A stretch of DNA of 28,114 bases from Alteromonadaceae bacterium UBA2620 (GCA_002339125.1 DDJQ01000120.1:1-28114); one strand, 5' to 3'; counted from the first letter of the stretch, positions 1 to 8,277 are shown. Numbers and translations: made by a program. Notes: generated from the letters alone by a model not told the origin.

Positions 1-105
1 GAAACTCCCTCCTACTCGATCCTGAAAAGCATTAAGTAGTGCCGCCGTTGTAAATTTGTTGTTAAACTACGTGCTTTTATTACAACGAATTACAGGCAAC
101 TTATC

Positions 106-861
106 ATGATGAAGCTTAATAAGATCATGCTGGCCGGATGGCTAAGTCTGATTGCCGCGGGCCAGGTGTTTGCAGCACCTACTGAAGTGGCTAAAGCCAG
201 TTCGCCGGTTGTTATCGACGGTAAAGCCGATGAAGCGGCCTGGGATAACGCAAAGTGGCACCCTCTTAAGCACCTCATGGTGGGCACGATGCCTATCCCG
301 GCAGACTTTAGTGGCCGGTTTAAAATGCTTTGGGACGAAGACCAGTTGTATCTGCAGGTAGAAATTATCGACGATGTATTGATCGATACTCACCCTAACC
401 CGCTGCTGGCTTATTGGGATGATGACTGTCTTGAAATCTTCATTGATGCCGATGCATCGGGCGGCAATCATCTAAAATCTTACAATGCTTTTGCGTACCA
501 CATTGCCCTTGATGGTAACGTTGTGGATATTGGCCCAACAAGCAATGGCGGTCAGGAATTTGTTTTACTCAATGAGCATGCCACCAGTCGCTGGACCCGT
601 GAAGATACGTCACCCTATCAAATAACCTGGGAAGTCAGCTTCAGAGTGTATCCGGACACTTTTCATCATAATAAACCGGTACCGCCGCTGAGCCTGTCAG
701 CAGAGCAGGTGCTGGGTTTTATGCTGGCCTATTGCGACAATGACGGCAGTGAAGAGCGTGAGCATTTTGTGGGTTCCCACGAAGTTGAACCGGTAAATGG
801 CGATCGCAACCTTGGTTATATCGACGCTTCCGTGTTCGGTAAGATCAAGCTGGTTGACTAA
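106..861 (+). CDS. Secreted CBM9-like sugar-binding protein
   Basis: This 251-aa protein starts with a clear signal peptide (basic MMKLNK, hydrophobic stretch, cleavage near residue 23 after QVFA), so it is exported to the periplasm or beyond. The rest resembles the family 9 carbohydrate-binding fold (CBM9-like): an early VIDGKADEAAWDNA segment, LWDEDQLYLQVEI, then WDDDCLEIFIDAD, in the usual order for the fold. Such domains bind sugar ends or act alone as periplasmic sugar-binding proteins; no catalytic module is attached. Two adjacent ATG codons (106, 109) could start it and no strong ribosome site is visible. It converges on the diguanylate cyclase gene with only 26 bp between the stops. 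Fold assignment is by motif recognition; the ligand is unknown. Confidence 0.8.
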   Translation: MMKLNKIMLAGWLSLIAAGQVFAAPTEVAKASSPVVIDGKADEAAWDNAKWHPLKHLMVGTMPIPADFSGRFKMLWDEDQLYLQVEIIDDVLIDTHPNPLLAYWDDDCLEIFIDADASGGNHLKSYNAFAYHIALDGNVVDIGPTSNGGQEFVLLNEHATSRWTREDTSPYQITWEVSFRVYPDTFHHNKPVPPLSLSAEQVLGFMLAYCDNDGSEEREHFVGSHEVEPVNGDRNLGYIDASVFGKIKLVD

Positions 862-887
862 TCTCCCGGTAATATTAACTAAACCGG

Positions 888-2417
888 CTACAGGCTAACT
901 GCGGCATGCTTTTGTTCGTACATCAGCATGTCGGCAGCGTGGAGTAATAACGACAGGTCATTGTGAGGTGTATCAATAATTTGCGCCCCCACACTGGCCG
1001 ATAGCGGGACATGCTGCTCATCAATTTTGATGACCAGATCCTCAAGACGCTGAGCTATACGTTGTTTCATCCGTTCGGCAACATTGCGACTGTGGCAATG
1101 GCTCATCACCACAAACTCGTCGCCGCCGAGCCGGCCAACAATATCCTGAGCCCGCGACTGACTGTTAAGAATTTTGGCCAGAATGACTAAGGCCTGATCA
1201 CCGACCCGGTGGCCGTAGGTGTCGTTGATCTGTTTAAAGTCATCTAAATCGATAAACAGCAGTAACAACACGCCACCCTCTTTACTATGGGTTGTCATCA
1301 TTTTTTGCGCTGACTCTTCCCAGCCCCGGCGATTCAATACCGGGCAGAGCGGGTCGCTTGAAGCTGCAAGATATGCCTGGATCTTATCTGACTGCAGGCG
1401 CTTTACACGCTCCGATGCTGCGATAGCCAATAACAGGGCCTCAACGGTAACCGCTACAATTAACGCATAGCGGTGCAGAAACTCGTTAACATCAGGCAAA
1501 TATACTCTGAATACCATGGCAGACAGCAGCACCAGCAAGGCGATAAGCACCCAACCGGCGCCATGTATTTTACGTAACAAGGCGTAGGCTGTAGCCAGTG
1601 TGACAGCAACCATACCTATCAGGGTAACCAACCCCATTAACTGGTTGGCAATAGCGTGTAAAGGGGCGATGGGCAGTGCGGCTATAAAACCCAGTCCCAA
1701 CACAATAATGCCGCTGTAAATAATTATCTGGTATTCCCATCGCTTGAGGATAAGACGCAGATCAAGCAACAAAGTGATGAACCGCAGAGCAGTGTAAACG
1801 GTTGCGCCGGCGAAAATGGCTTTAATCTGGTGGCTGTGCAACCAGTGCACCGCCGGGAACACTATGCGCAGTATTCCTTCCTGTAGCACAAAGAAAAAGC
1901 CGGCACTGAGAATATACCCGCTGTACGCGTAAAAGCCGGCGTTGCGCAGGCTACGACCAAGTATTCCCACATAAATACACAGCGCAATACAAAATCCGCC
2001 AAAAGCGCTGATGGTTAATATGTGCAGATTGTTATCGTGTTGAAAGGTGCCGAGATCGCGAAGCGACATACTGACTTTGCTGATATGGTCTGATTCGGCA
2101 GTCAGGGTAAACTGATATACGCCTTCAGGTAACAGGTAAGCCGCTCTGGCACTGGCCAATGGGGTGATAATAACATCCTGACCAGTATAAACTGACGGCT
2201 TTTGCAGTGCGTCTAAAGGGAAGCTCAATACCCTGGCTTCCGCCAGACGGCATTTAAACTGGATGTCATTTAACCCAAGGCTGATATCCAGCGGTTGCTG
2301 TAAAGTTTGTGCTTGCGGAGCAATAACCTGACAGTCGGCGTAGCCGGGCGATGAGAATAACATCATCAGCAGCACACTGATAAAAACTAATTTATAACGC
2401 CCTATACCCTGCTTCAC
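888..2417 (-). CDS. Membrane diguanylate cyclase, 7TM-DISM type with GGDEF domain
   Basis: The 509-aa protein has a signal peptide (about 1-27), a roughly 100-residue periplasmic part, about seven membrane helices (about 130-335, 7TMR-DISM-like) and a C-terminal cytoplasmic GGDEF domain (about 350-505). The active-site GGDEF is intact at residues 431-435. An inhibitory RxxD site (RAQD, 422-425) lies exactly five residues upstream, so the enzyme should make c-di-GMP from two GTP and be product-inhibited. The periplasmic domain probably senses an unknown ligand; 7TM-DISM receptors often bind small organic molecules. Translation signals upstream of the ATG are weak. It lies 150 bp downstream of the GAF-ATPase gene on the same strand. 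Cyclase activity is inferred from conserved residues only. Confidence 0.93.
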   Translation of the reverse strand: MKQGIGRYKLVFISVLLMMLFSSPGYADCQVIAPQAQTLQQPLDISLGLNDIQFKCRLAEARVLSFPLDALQKPSVYTGQDVIITPLASARAAYLLPEGVYQFTLTAESDHISKVSMSLRDLGTFQHDNNLHILTISAFGGFCIALCIYVGILGRSLRNAGFYAYSGYILSAGFFFVLQEGILRIVFPAVHWLHSHQIKAIFAGATVYTALRFITLLLDLRLILKRWEYQIIIYSGIIVLGLGFIAALPIAPLHAIANQLMGLVTLIGMVAVTLATAYALLRKIHGAGWVLIALLVLLSAMVFRVYLPDVNEFLHRYALIVAVTVEALLLAIAASERVKRLQSDKIQAYLAASSDPLCPVLNRRGWEESAQKMMTTHSKEGGVLLLLFIDLDDFKQINDTYGHRVGDQALVILAKILNSQSRAQDIVGRLGGDEFVVMSHCHSRNVAERMKQRIAQRLEDLVIKIDEQHVPLSASVGAQIIDTPHNDLSLLLHAADMLMYEQKHAAVSL

Positions 2418-2557
2418 AGTTCAACAACCTGATACTAAAAGTTCGACTATTCATCCATTTAATGCCATGGGCATTACACTGTTGATTACTTTACGCGCAC
2501 TCTTGCCCGCTGTGAATGAAAAAAAGGTTATGAGGGTATTTATTCCGATTAATGCCG

Positions 2558-2579
2558 GGAGGCGCGACTAGTCGCCTCC
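2558..2579 (-). terminator. GC-rich hairpin overlapping the ATPase stop codon
   Basis: GGAGGC (2558-2563) pairs with GCCTCC (2574-2579) around a self-complementary GACTAGTC-containing loop. It sits across the stop codon of the minus-strand ATPase gene. There is no U-run after it on the minus strand, so it could instead be a 3' stabilising hairpin or one needing extra factors. Confidence 0.35.
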
Positions 2580-4787
2580 GACAATTTGTACCTGAGCGAG
2601 GTCTGTATCGCCTTTTATTACCTTGTAGATAGCATCCTGGATAAGGGTTCGCATACCATCCTGCATGGCCTGGGCCTTCATCTCGGCAACCGATGCCTCT
2701 TTATAAACCAGCGAGCGCAGCGCTGGGGTCATGCCCAGCAATTCATGCACTCCAGTCCGGCCGCGATAGCCGGTATCGCCGCAGTCGTCACAGCCCTTGG
2801 CACGGTAGATTTCAAGATTATCAGGCAGGTTGAGTTCATCGATGTACTCTTCGCCGTACTGCCGTCTGATAAAGGCCATATCGGTATCTGACACAGGGTG
2901 CTTTTCCTTACAGCTGCTGCATAAGGTTCTGATTAAGCGCTGAGCAAGTATGCCCACACACGCGTCGGAAAAGTTGACCGGGTCGAGGCCTAAATCGAGT
3001 AAACGGGTAATAGTTTCCGGGGCGGAGTTGGTATGCAGAGTGGATAAAACCAGGTGACCGGTTAATGAGGCTTCAATACCCGCGTGCGCGGTTTCTTTAT
3101 CCCGCATCTCACCAATCAGGATAATGTCCGGATCGGCCCGCAAAAATGCCCGGAGTGCATTAGCAAAGGTGAAGCCGATTTTCGGGCTTACCTGTACCTG
3201 TTGTAAGCCAGGCTGGGTAATTTCTACCGGATCCTCTGCAGTCCAGATTTTCTTTTCCGGTGTATTCAGGTAGCCGAGGATGGCGTGCAGGGTAGTGGTT
3301 TTACCGGAACCAGTAGGTCCTACTACCAATAAGATACCGTGAGGCTTTTTGATCATTTCCTCAAGCCGGGTCATATTACCTGGCGCAACATTCATTTTAC
3401 CCATGGGCATGGCACCGCCAGATGCCAGGATTCGCATCACCACGCCTTCGCCGGCAACGGTTGGAATGGTAGCAACCCGCACTTCCACTAACTGGCCGCT
3501 CATTCTGAAAGCCAGTTTGCCATCCTGAGGTACGCGCTTTTCGGCGATGTTCAGGTTAGACATAATCTTTATCCGCGCAATCACCGCACTATGGTGTGAA
3601 GCCGGAACCTGGTTGATATCGCGGCAGACCCCGTCGATCCGCATGCGTACCCTGGTTGGGCCGCTCTTTTCCGGGTCGATATGAATATCCGAGGCATTGA
3701 GTCGCTTTGCGTCGTGCAGGATACGGCTTACCAGACGTACCACCGCAGGCGCGTCGTCAGAAAGCTCATCAACGCCTTCCTCAGACTCCTCGGCCGAAGT
3801 GCCGATTTCATCAAGGATCTCACTCATTTCACCAGGGGCACCGCTGCCCGCTGAGTCACCGAGGTATTGCAGAATATGGTTAGGAAGGCCTACTGCGATG
3901 TCGTAGCTGTCGATACCCAGCGCACTTTCAATTTCCATCAGTAGTGACGCATTATTCGGCTCAGCCATCAGCACAATGGGTTTATCATGTGCGTCGGCAA
4001 TTACGGCCACGAAATTACGTTTGAGGTAAGAGGTATTAAGCCGACTTTCACTCTGAAACGCGTGGTATTTTTCCGGGTCAAAGCCGATGTATGGCACCTG
4101 GTAGTGAATCGACAACGAGGTGCCGAGCTTGCCTTCGTTAATGCGGTATTCCGACATTAACCGTTGTACCATCTGACGGATATCGCTGCTGGTTTCCTGA
4201 AGGTCCGTGAGAGCTTTCTCACTGAGCAGGTTTTCATGCAGTAGCAGATCAAAGGGGTTTTGCGTGCCACCAAGCTCAAATCGAAATTTGGTGCCCAGAA
4301 TATCGTTGAGCTGTTGCGCTAGCTCCATATCACGGTTGGTGAACGGCCCGTTGTTTTTATTGATAATCTGGAAAACTCCCATGATAACGCCGGCGTTCAG
4401 AATAGGTACACACAGAATATTACGGGTTCTGAAGTCGCTGCTTTTATCAAACCGGTCGGCAAAGCGCAAACGCGGATGAATGGCGGCAAGTTCTTCCTGA
4501 TCATAAGGGTCTGAGATAATTAAGGGGCGTTGCGACAAGGCAACATAACCGGCAATCGACAAAGGGCTGATTGGCACCTTGATTTCCATTGTTTCTTTAC
4601 CGGTTTTAAACCGGGCAACCAAATCCTGGTGCTGGCGACGCCGCTGAAAGATACTCATGCGTTGGGCGTGAAATAAACCGAGTACAAGGGGTTCTAGCTC
4701 TTTATAGGCATCTAACAACGTCGGCTTTTTCTCAAGCACTGTGTTGATTTTATCGAACACCAACTGGTTTTCATTTATCTCTGACAT
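2568..4787 (-). CDS. GspE/PilB-family assembly ATPase with N-terminal GAF domain
   Basis: This 739-aa protein joins an N-terminal GAF-like sensory domain (about 18-175), a GspE/MshE N-terminal-like region (about 178-310), an acidic linker (about 326-346) and a complete type II/IV secretion ATPase core. Visible core motifs are ASDIHIDP (365-372), Walker A GPTGSGKT (490-497), the aspartate box WTAEDPVEI, Walker B DIILIGEMRD, the histidine box TGHLVLSTLHTN, and a four-cysteine zinc motif (CSSC near 621 and CDDC near 666). Such ATPases power pilus or pseudopilus assembly at the inner membrane. No pilC, pilD or pseudopilin genes are nearby, so the partner machine is elsewhere. The GAF domain is not part of ordinary PilB or GspE. 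LLLHENLLSEKAL (181-193) recalls the c-di-GMP-binding MshEN motif but lacks its leading RLG. No clear Shine-Dalgarno precedes the ATG. Confidence 0.9.
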   Translation of the reverse strand: MSEINENQLVFDKINTVLEKKPTLLDAYKELEPLVLGLFHAQRMSIFQRRRQHQDLVARFKTGKETMEIKVPISPLSIAGYVALSQRPLIISDPYDQEELAAIHPRLRFADRFDKSSDFRTRNILCVPILNAGVIMGVFQIINKNNGPFTNRDMELAQQLNDILGTKFRFELGGTQNPFDLLLHENLLSEKALTDLQETSSDIRQMVQRLMSEYRINEGKLGTSLSIHYQVPYIGFDPEKYHAFQSESRLNTSYLKRNFVAVIADAHDKPIVLMAEPNNASLLMEIESALGIDSYDIAVGLPNHILQYLGDSAGSGAPGEMSEILDEIGTSAEESEEGVDELSDDAPAVVRLVSRILHDAKRLNASDIHIDPEKSGPTRVRMRIDGVCRDINQVPASHHSAVIARIKIMSNLNIAEKRVPQDGKLAFRMSGQLVEVRVATIPTVAGEGVVMRILASGGAMPMGKMNVAPGNMTRLEEMIKKPHGILLVVGPTGSGKTTTLHAILGYLNTPEKKIWTAEDPVEITQPGLQQVQVSPKIGFTFANALRAFLRADPDIILIGEMRDKETAHAGIEASLTGHLVLSTLHTNSAPETITRLLDLGLDPVNFSDACVGILAQRLIRTLCSSCKEKHPVSDTDMAFIRRQYGEEYIDELNLPDNLEIYRAKGCDDCGDTGYRGRTGVHELLGMTPALRSLVYKEASVAEMKAQAMQDGMRTLIQDAIYKVIKGDTDLAQVQIVGGD

Positions 4788-4944
4788 ATTCTACTACAAA
4801 TTAGTAAGCTGTTACTCACAGGGCAGGAAACATATCCGACTGTGACGAAGTATAGTATTAATATATATCAACTTATACCCTCTGACCTAATGCAGCAATA
4901 CTGCAAAAGGTGCAGGTGGTAAAAGTCGGTGTATGTCGGGCTGT

Positions 4945-6696
4945 TTACTGCCCCTGCTCAGGTGATGATTTTAGTTGTTCTTTCAGCGTCACGTTAAAGT
5001 GAAAATCACCGATTTGCATTATACGGTACTGCGGTTGTCTGTAATTTACCTCCAGTGCCTGAAGATACTCGCGCAGAGTCATCGTTTTATTTTTGCCGGC
5101 CGGGCCCAAATCTTCTATATCTATCGGATACCAATTACTGTTTCTGCGTATATACAGGGTGGCATCTACCAGGTAGTTAGTTTCCAGCATTAGCAGGTAG
5201 TCGGTTTGGTTATCGCCATCAGGGTCGACCGCCAGCAGATAAAGATGTTCAGCCTGGCGCAACAGGTAGTTACTGTTAGTCAGGCTGTCGTAAATGACAT
5301 CAGCGAGATCTGAGGGCATGTTGCAGTCGTTGAGACATTCGATACTGTTGATTACCATCAGCTTGTCTTGTTCCGGTTCTATCGCACCTTCCTGATAGGC
5401 TCGGGAAAGTCTTAGTGCCAGTGTCGGGTGACTGTCGCCATAGGTTTGCTTAAGTTGCTCAATGGCAAGGTAGCCAGGCAAAGCAAGCTGATTGGCAAAA
5501 TACGGTATGTCTATGTCGTGCAGAGCGGTTTGTCCGGATTTGATGCGGGCTAACTGGTTGTCAGCCGTTAATACTCGTAAGTCTGCAAACGGGCTATTTA
5601 CCAATACCATCACCAGCATCAGTAGCCAGCCCATCGCGACATTTATGCGACCGAGACCGGCAATCCAGTTATCTCTGTAGCGCACAATACAAGTTACATA
5701 GCCAAGGGAAAAAAGTGCCAGGAACATCCATACTATCATCCCCCAGTAACGACTTACTGACCAGCCATACTGCTCCACCCTTAGGGACAGGCCATAAAAT
5801 ACCAGCCCGCTGTATATCGGTAACAAGAGTATGCCGAGATAGATAAACCGGTGTACAAAAGGTGAGTAAGGGTCTTCATCTGCATCACCCTGATATACGC
5901 TGTTCAGCGCAAACAGCAGGCAGGCCTGCATCCACAGAATGAGATAACTGCCCGGGCCTTCTTCCCATAGCGGCGACAGCCCGGTGAACGGTAGGGCAAG
6001 CAGGAAAATCACCGAGACGAACACCAGCAGTACCAACAGGTATTTAAGTAGAGCCTGCTGCAACTGTTTAATGGTATCGACAATAACGCTGAGCCGGCGG
6101 ATAAGAATGACGCCCAGTGCCAGAGCAAGATTGAGCGCCGGGTAATAAAACCACTTTTGTTCAAACAGTTCGCCAAAAAAATCGATATTGATTACCGAGA
6201 ACAGCCCGGCCCACAGCATCAGCACCCCCCAGGTGACCAGCGTAAACGCCAGTGCCAGTCCCAGAGTGAGCAGGTTGCGCCACGAATAGTGAAACAACTG
6301 AGGATAAACGAAGGGCTCATCAGCTGTTTTCACTTGCACATACATCAGCGCTTTAAAGGTCAGTAAAGCCAGAGTAAATGTCATGGGGGCGAGCAGGGTG
6401 TCCAGGCGTGAAAGCGAAGAAGGGATTGCCTGGCCACCGGTGTAAAAGGCAAGCAGCGCACAAAGCGCGGCAAAGGGGGCGATGTAGGTAACCAGCCTGA
6501 CCTTATTGCGGTCGTTAACGCCCAACAGATACATGCCCGGCCCGATAATAACCAGAGCATAAGCGGCAAACAGCCACTGCGGCGCCGTGGCCGGCCAGAA
6601 CTCAAAGTCGATGGACTGATGTAATAGTAATAGAGCGAGCCCCTGTAGCAGGGCAATAAGTAGCATCAGCCGGGTAGGATAACGCAGTTCTTCCAT
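4945..6696 (-). CDS. DUF4153-type multi-pass membrane protein
   Basis: The 583-aa protein is dominated by hydrophobic segments over the first about 370 residues (roughly ten helices or more) and ends in a soluble region of about 210 residues. The overall pattern and segments such as SRYWGMIVWMFLALFSLGY match DUF4153 membrane proteins, whose function is not established. The soluble tail includes IKSGQTALHDIDIPYFANQ and a region with NSIECLNDCN, which has a close cysteine pair. It is transcribed towards the ATPase gene with a 157-bp gap and lies divergent from the thioesterase gene, sharing an 81-bp intergenic region. Family call is by recognition and no specific role can be assigned. Confidence 0.75.
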   Translation of the reverse strand: MEELRYPTRLMLLIALLQGLALLLLHQSIDFEFWPATAPQWLFAAYALVIIGPGMYLLGVNDRNKVRLVTYIAPFAALCALLAFYTGGQAIPSSLSRLDTLLAPMTFTLALLTFKALMYVQVKTADEPFVYPQLFHYSWRNLLTLGLALAFTLVTWGVLMLWAGLFSVINIDFFGELFEQKWFYYPALNLALALGVILIRRLSVIVDTIKQLQQALLKYLLVLLVFVSVIFLLALPFTGLSPLWEEGPGSYLILWMQACLLFALNSVYQGDADEDPYSPFVHRFIYLGILLLPIYSGLVFYGLSLRVEQYGWSVSRYWGMIVWMFLALFSLGYVTCIVRYRDNWIAGLGRINVAMGWLLMLVMVLVNSPFADLRVLTADNQLARIKSGQTALHDIDIPYFANQLALPGYLAIEQLKQTYGDSHPTLALRLSRAYQEGAIEPEQDKLMVINSIECLNDCNMPSDLADVIYDSLTNSNYLLRQAEHLYLLAVDPDGDNQTDYLLMLETNYLVDATLYIRRNSNWYPIDIEDLGPAGKNKTMTLREYLQALEVNYRQPQYRIMQIGDFHFNVTLKEQLKSSPEQGQ

Positions 6697-6726
6697 AAAT
6701 ATCGTCGCCTGATTGTTTTACTTACT

Positions 6727-6741
6727 AAACTACAGTAGTTT
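6727..6741. promoter_or_regulatory. 15-bp palindrome in divergent intergenic region (possible operator)
   Basis: AAACTAC and GTAGTTT flank a single central A, giving a perfect inverted repeat. It lies in the 81 bp between the divergent DUF4153 and thioesterase genes, where a regulator could act on both. No regulator family can be named from the sequence; a chance AT-rich palindrome is possible. Confidence 0.35.
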
Positions 6742-6777
6742 TATGAATTGGTGAAAATTAAATAAAGAGAAGAACTT

Positions 6778-7257
6778 ATGCCCGGTACTGAGCGTTCATT
6801 AACGTTGCGCTTTCTGGCAGAGCCTGCGGATGTCAACTTCGGTGGTAAAGTGCACGGCGGTGCGGTAATGAAGTGGATCGACTTAAGTGCTTACGGGTGT
6901 GCCGCCGGCTGGAGCGGAAAATACTGTATTACGGCTTATGTGGGCGGTATGCATTTTGTTAAGCCAATTCTGGTAGGCAATATCGTGGAAGTGGAAGCCA
7001 AGGTGATTTATACCGGCAAAAGCTCAATGCATATTCGTATTCTGGTGCGTGCCGGCGATCCGAAAAGCAGCGAACGGGAACTCTGTACTCATTGTATCGC
7101 TGTGATGGTAGCCATGGATGAGAACGGGAAGCCTTCATCCGTACCCGACTGGGTACCCCAAACCGAGCAGGACAAGCGTCAGCGTGACTCGGCATTAAAA
7201 CTGATGGCAATGCGCGATCAGATCCGCGAAGAGATGACGACCTACGTGGATAACTGA
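6778..7257 (+). CDS. Hotdog-fold acyl-CoA thioesterase
   Basis: The 159-aa protein carries the hallmark of YciA/BFIT-type acyl-CoA thioesterases: N20, then HGGAVMKWID (26-35) with the conserved Asp35 in the long hotdog helix, followed by a strand with the pattern VGNIVEVEAKVIY. The family hydrolyses acyl-CoA to free fatty acid and CoA in the cytoplasm as a hexamer of hotdog subunits. The start is supported by an AAGAGAAG ribosome site 6-13 nt upstream of the ATG at 6778. Its 3' end overlaps the convergent small membrane-protein gene by 16 bp, so the two transcripts are antisense at their ends. The exact acyl chain preference cannot be read from sequence. Confidence 0.9.
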   Translation: MPGTERSLTLRFLAEPADVNFGGKVHGGAVMKWIDLSAYGCAAGWSGKYCITAYVGGMHFVKPILVGNIVEVEAKVIYTGKSSMHIRILVRAGDPKSSERELCTHCIAVMVAMDENGKPSSVPDWVPQTEQDKRQRDSALKLMAMRDQIREEMTTYVDN

Positions 7258-7610
7258 GCCGATTTATTAAGTTTGTATACAGTCATTACACCGATAAGGG
7301 CCCCCATCACAATTGCTGAAATAACAATTAAATCAAAAGTCTGTGCTGTATATAATTGCTGTACAGCGTAAATAAGTGAACCAAGACAAATAAAGGCTGA
7401 AAACTTAACCCGTTTCACGTTGTCCCCGCGCAGAAGAAGAGGGATAAGTGATACTCCCAGCGTATAAAAGAAGCCTGGTCCGGCAGTATAAAAAATTGAT
7501 AAGGCCGGTAACGTTGAGGTGTTTAAATGTTCAGGATGTTGTAACTGAGTGACTACAGCCAAAGAAATGCACACTACAATCGCTAGTATTATATACATAC
7601 GGATAGCCAT
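7242..7610 (-). CDS. Small four-helix membrane protein, candidate microcin immunity protein
   Basis: I place the start at the ATG at 7610-7608, giving 122 aa, because AGGAG lies six bases upstream (7616-7620); a longer in-frame reading would begin inside the neighbouring peptide gene. The protein has four hydrophobic segments: MYIILAIVVCISLAVVT, AGPGFFYTLGVSLIPLLL, FSAFICLGSLIYAVQQL and LIVISAIVMGALIGVMTVY. I recognise no family. It follows the double-glycine peptide gene on the same strand after 55 bp, the arrangement expected of a bacteriocin immunity protein, which for class II microcins is typically a small inner-membrane protein. Immunity is an inference from context. The DNA here is visibly more AT-rich than the flanking genes, which could reflect transfer. 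Its last codons overlap the thioesterase gene. Confidence 0.75.
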   Translation of the reverse strand: MAIRMYIILAIVVCISLAVVTQLQHPEHLNTSTLPALSIFYTAGPGFFYTLGVSLIPLLLRGDNVKRVKFSAFICLGSLIYAVQQLYTAQTFDLIVISAIVMGALIGVMTVYKLNKSAQLST

Positions 7611-7665
7611 AACGTCTCCTTGTAGACAAAATTGATACGCCAGACAGATCTGGCGCAGGGAACAT

Positions 7666-7854
7666 TTAGTTGTACATATTTGAGCGGGCATCATCATTCA
7701 TTTGCCCGCCGGTCGATTCAACACCACTTTCCAGCGCGCCTGAATCAATGACTTCCTCCACAATCATTTGACCTACCACGCCAAGCAAAGTCCAACCAAG
7801 TGATCTTAAACCACCTTGCACTGCGTCTAAGTCTGTTTCATTGAGTATTTGCAT
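7666..7854 (-). CDS. Double-glycine leader peptide, candidate class II microcin precursor
   Basis: The ATG at 7854-7852 is preceded by AAGGA with 8-nt spacing and gives a 62-aa product; an upstream in-frame ATG at 7917 would add 21 unconserved-looking residues. The first 15 residues, MQILNETDLDAVQGG, match the double-glycine leader type. Compared with the colicin V (microcin V) leader MRTLTLNELDSVSGG, the length is the same and 7 of 15 positions are identical, including the L-D-x-V-x-G-G core. Cleavage after GG would release a 47-residue peptide. Its start (LRSLGWTLLGVVGQMIVEEV) is hydrophobic and its tail is polar, acidic and cysteine-free. Such leaders are removed by C39-peptidase ABC exporters; none is encoded in this window. 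Alternatives are a signalling peptide or an inactive remnant. Bacteriocin activity is inference. Confidence 0.75.
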   Translation of the reverse strand: MQILNETDLDAVQGGLRSLGWTLLGVVGQMIVEEVIDSGALESGVESTGGQMNDDARSNMYN

Positions 7855-8045
7855 AATAATCTTCCTTAAAAAATAAAATAGGTAACTTGCGTTTATGTCG
7901 CCAGAGAGTGTGTTCAAATTAACTGTAATAGCTTGTTAGCGACGATGTAACTGACCTAAAGCACAGAAACACAGATTTCTAAGCGTATGAAAGCGCTTCA
8001 CTGCCAGATATCACGCTTATTTTTTAAATGTCGGTAGTTTAATGC

Positions 8046-8073
8046 TTGCACGTCTGGAGCAAATCTGTATAAT
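8046..8073 (+). promoter_or_regulatory. Sigma-70 promoter of the S10 ribosomal protein operon
   Basis: TTGCAC (8046-8051) and a perfect TATAAT (8068-8073) are separated by 16 bp. They are followed by a GC-rich discriminator (CGCGCCC), a feature of ribosomal promoters under stringent control. Transcription would begin near 8080, leaving a leader of about 220 nt before rpsJ. Confidence 0.85.
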
Positions 8074-8198
8074 TCGCGCCCACTTGCCCCGTACATATGT
8101 ACCCAGGGCATGGTTTCGGCCGCAGCCACACTGCTTTTAGGGTGGTCGCCAAAGCAACGTCTTATTGATGTAGCGGGAGTGTTAGAAACAAAGAACAA

Positions 8199-8215
8199 GA
8201 TTCCAATTGGGAATC
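8199..8215 (+). promoter_or_regulatory. S10 leader hairpin
   Basis: GATTCC (8199-8204) and GGAATC (8210-8215) form a six-pair stem with a five-base loop, just upstream of the attenuator hairpin. By position it could correspond to the hairpin (HD) that works with HE in L4 control of the E. coli S10 leader; the equivalence is inferred, not shown. Confidence 0.55.
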
Positions 8216-8230
8216 ACTGGTTTATACGCA

Positions 8231-8277
8231 CATCTTTTCGTCCCAAGAATAAAAGGGAGTGAGAAGATGATTTTTTT
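8231..8277 (+). terminator. Intrinsic-terminator-like attenuator in the S10 leader
   Basis: CATCTTTTC (8231-8239) pairs with GAGAAGATG (8261-8269), nine pairs with one G-U. A small internal loop then leads to TCCC (8241-8244) pairing with GGGA (8255-8258) around a ten-base loop. Seven T residues follow (8271-8277). This is a complete hairpin-plus-U-tract structure 24 bases before the rpsJ start codon. In E. coli the S10 leader has an equivalent hairpin where ribosomal protein L4 promotes transcription termination and also blocks translation. Here rplD (L4) lies within the operon, so the same feedback is likely. Confidence 0.8.

Noticed and set aside
7858..7917. Upstream in-frame start at 7917 for the double-glycine peptide
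   Set aside because: It would put 21 residues before a canonical leader, and the AAGGA site fits the ATG at 7854 far better.
7998..8198. 66-codon minus-strand reading frame within the S10 leader and promoter
   Set aside because: It overlaps a well-formed promoter and leader hairpins, has no ribosome site or recognisable domain, and is best explained as chance.
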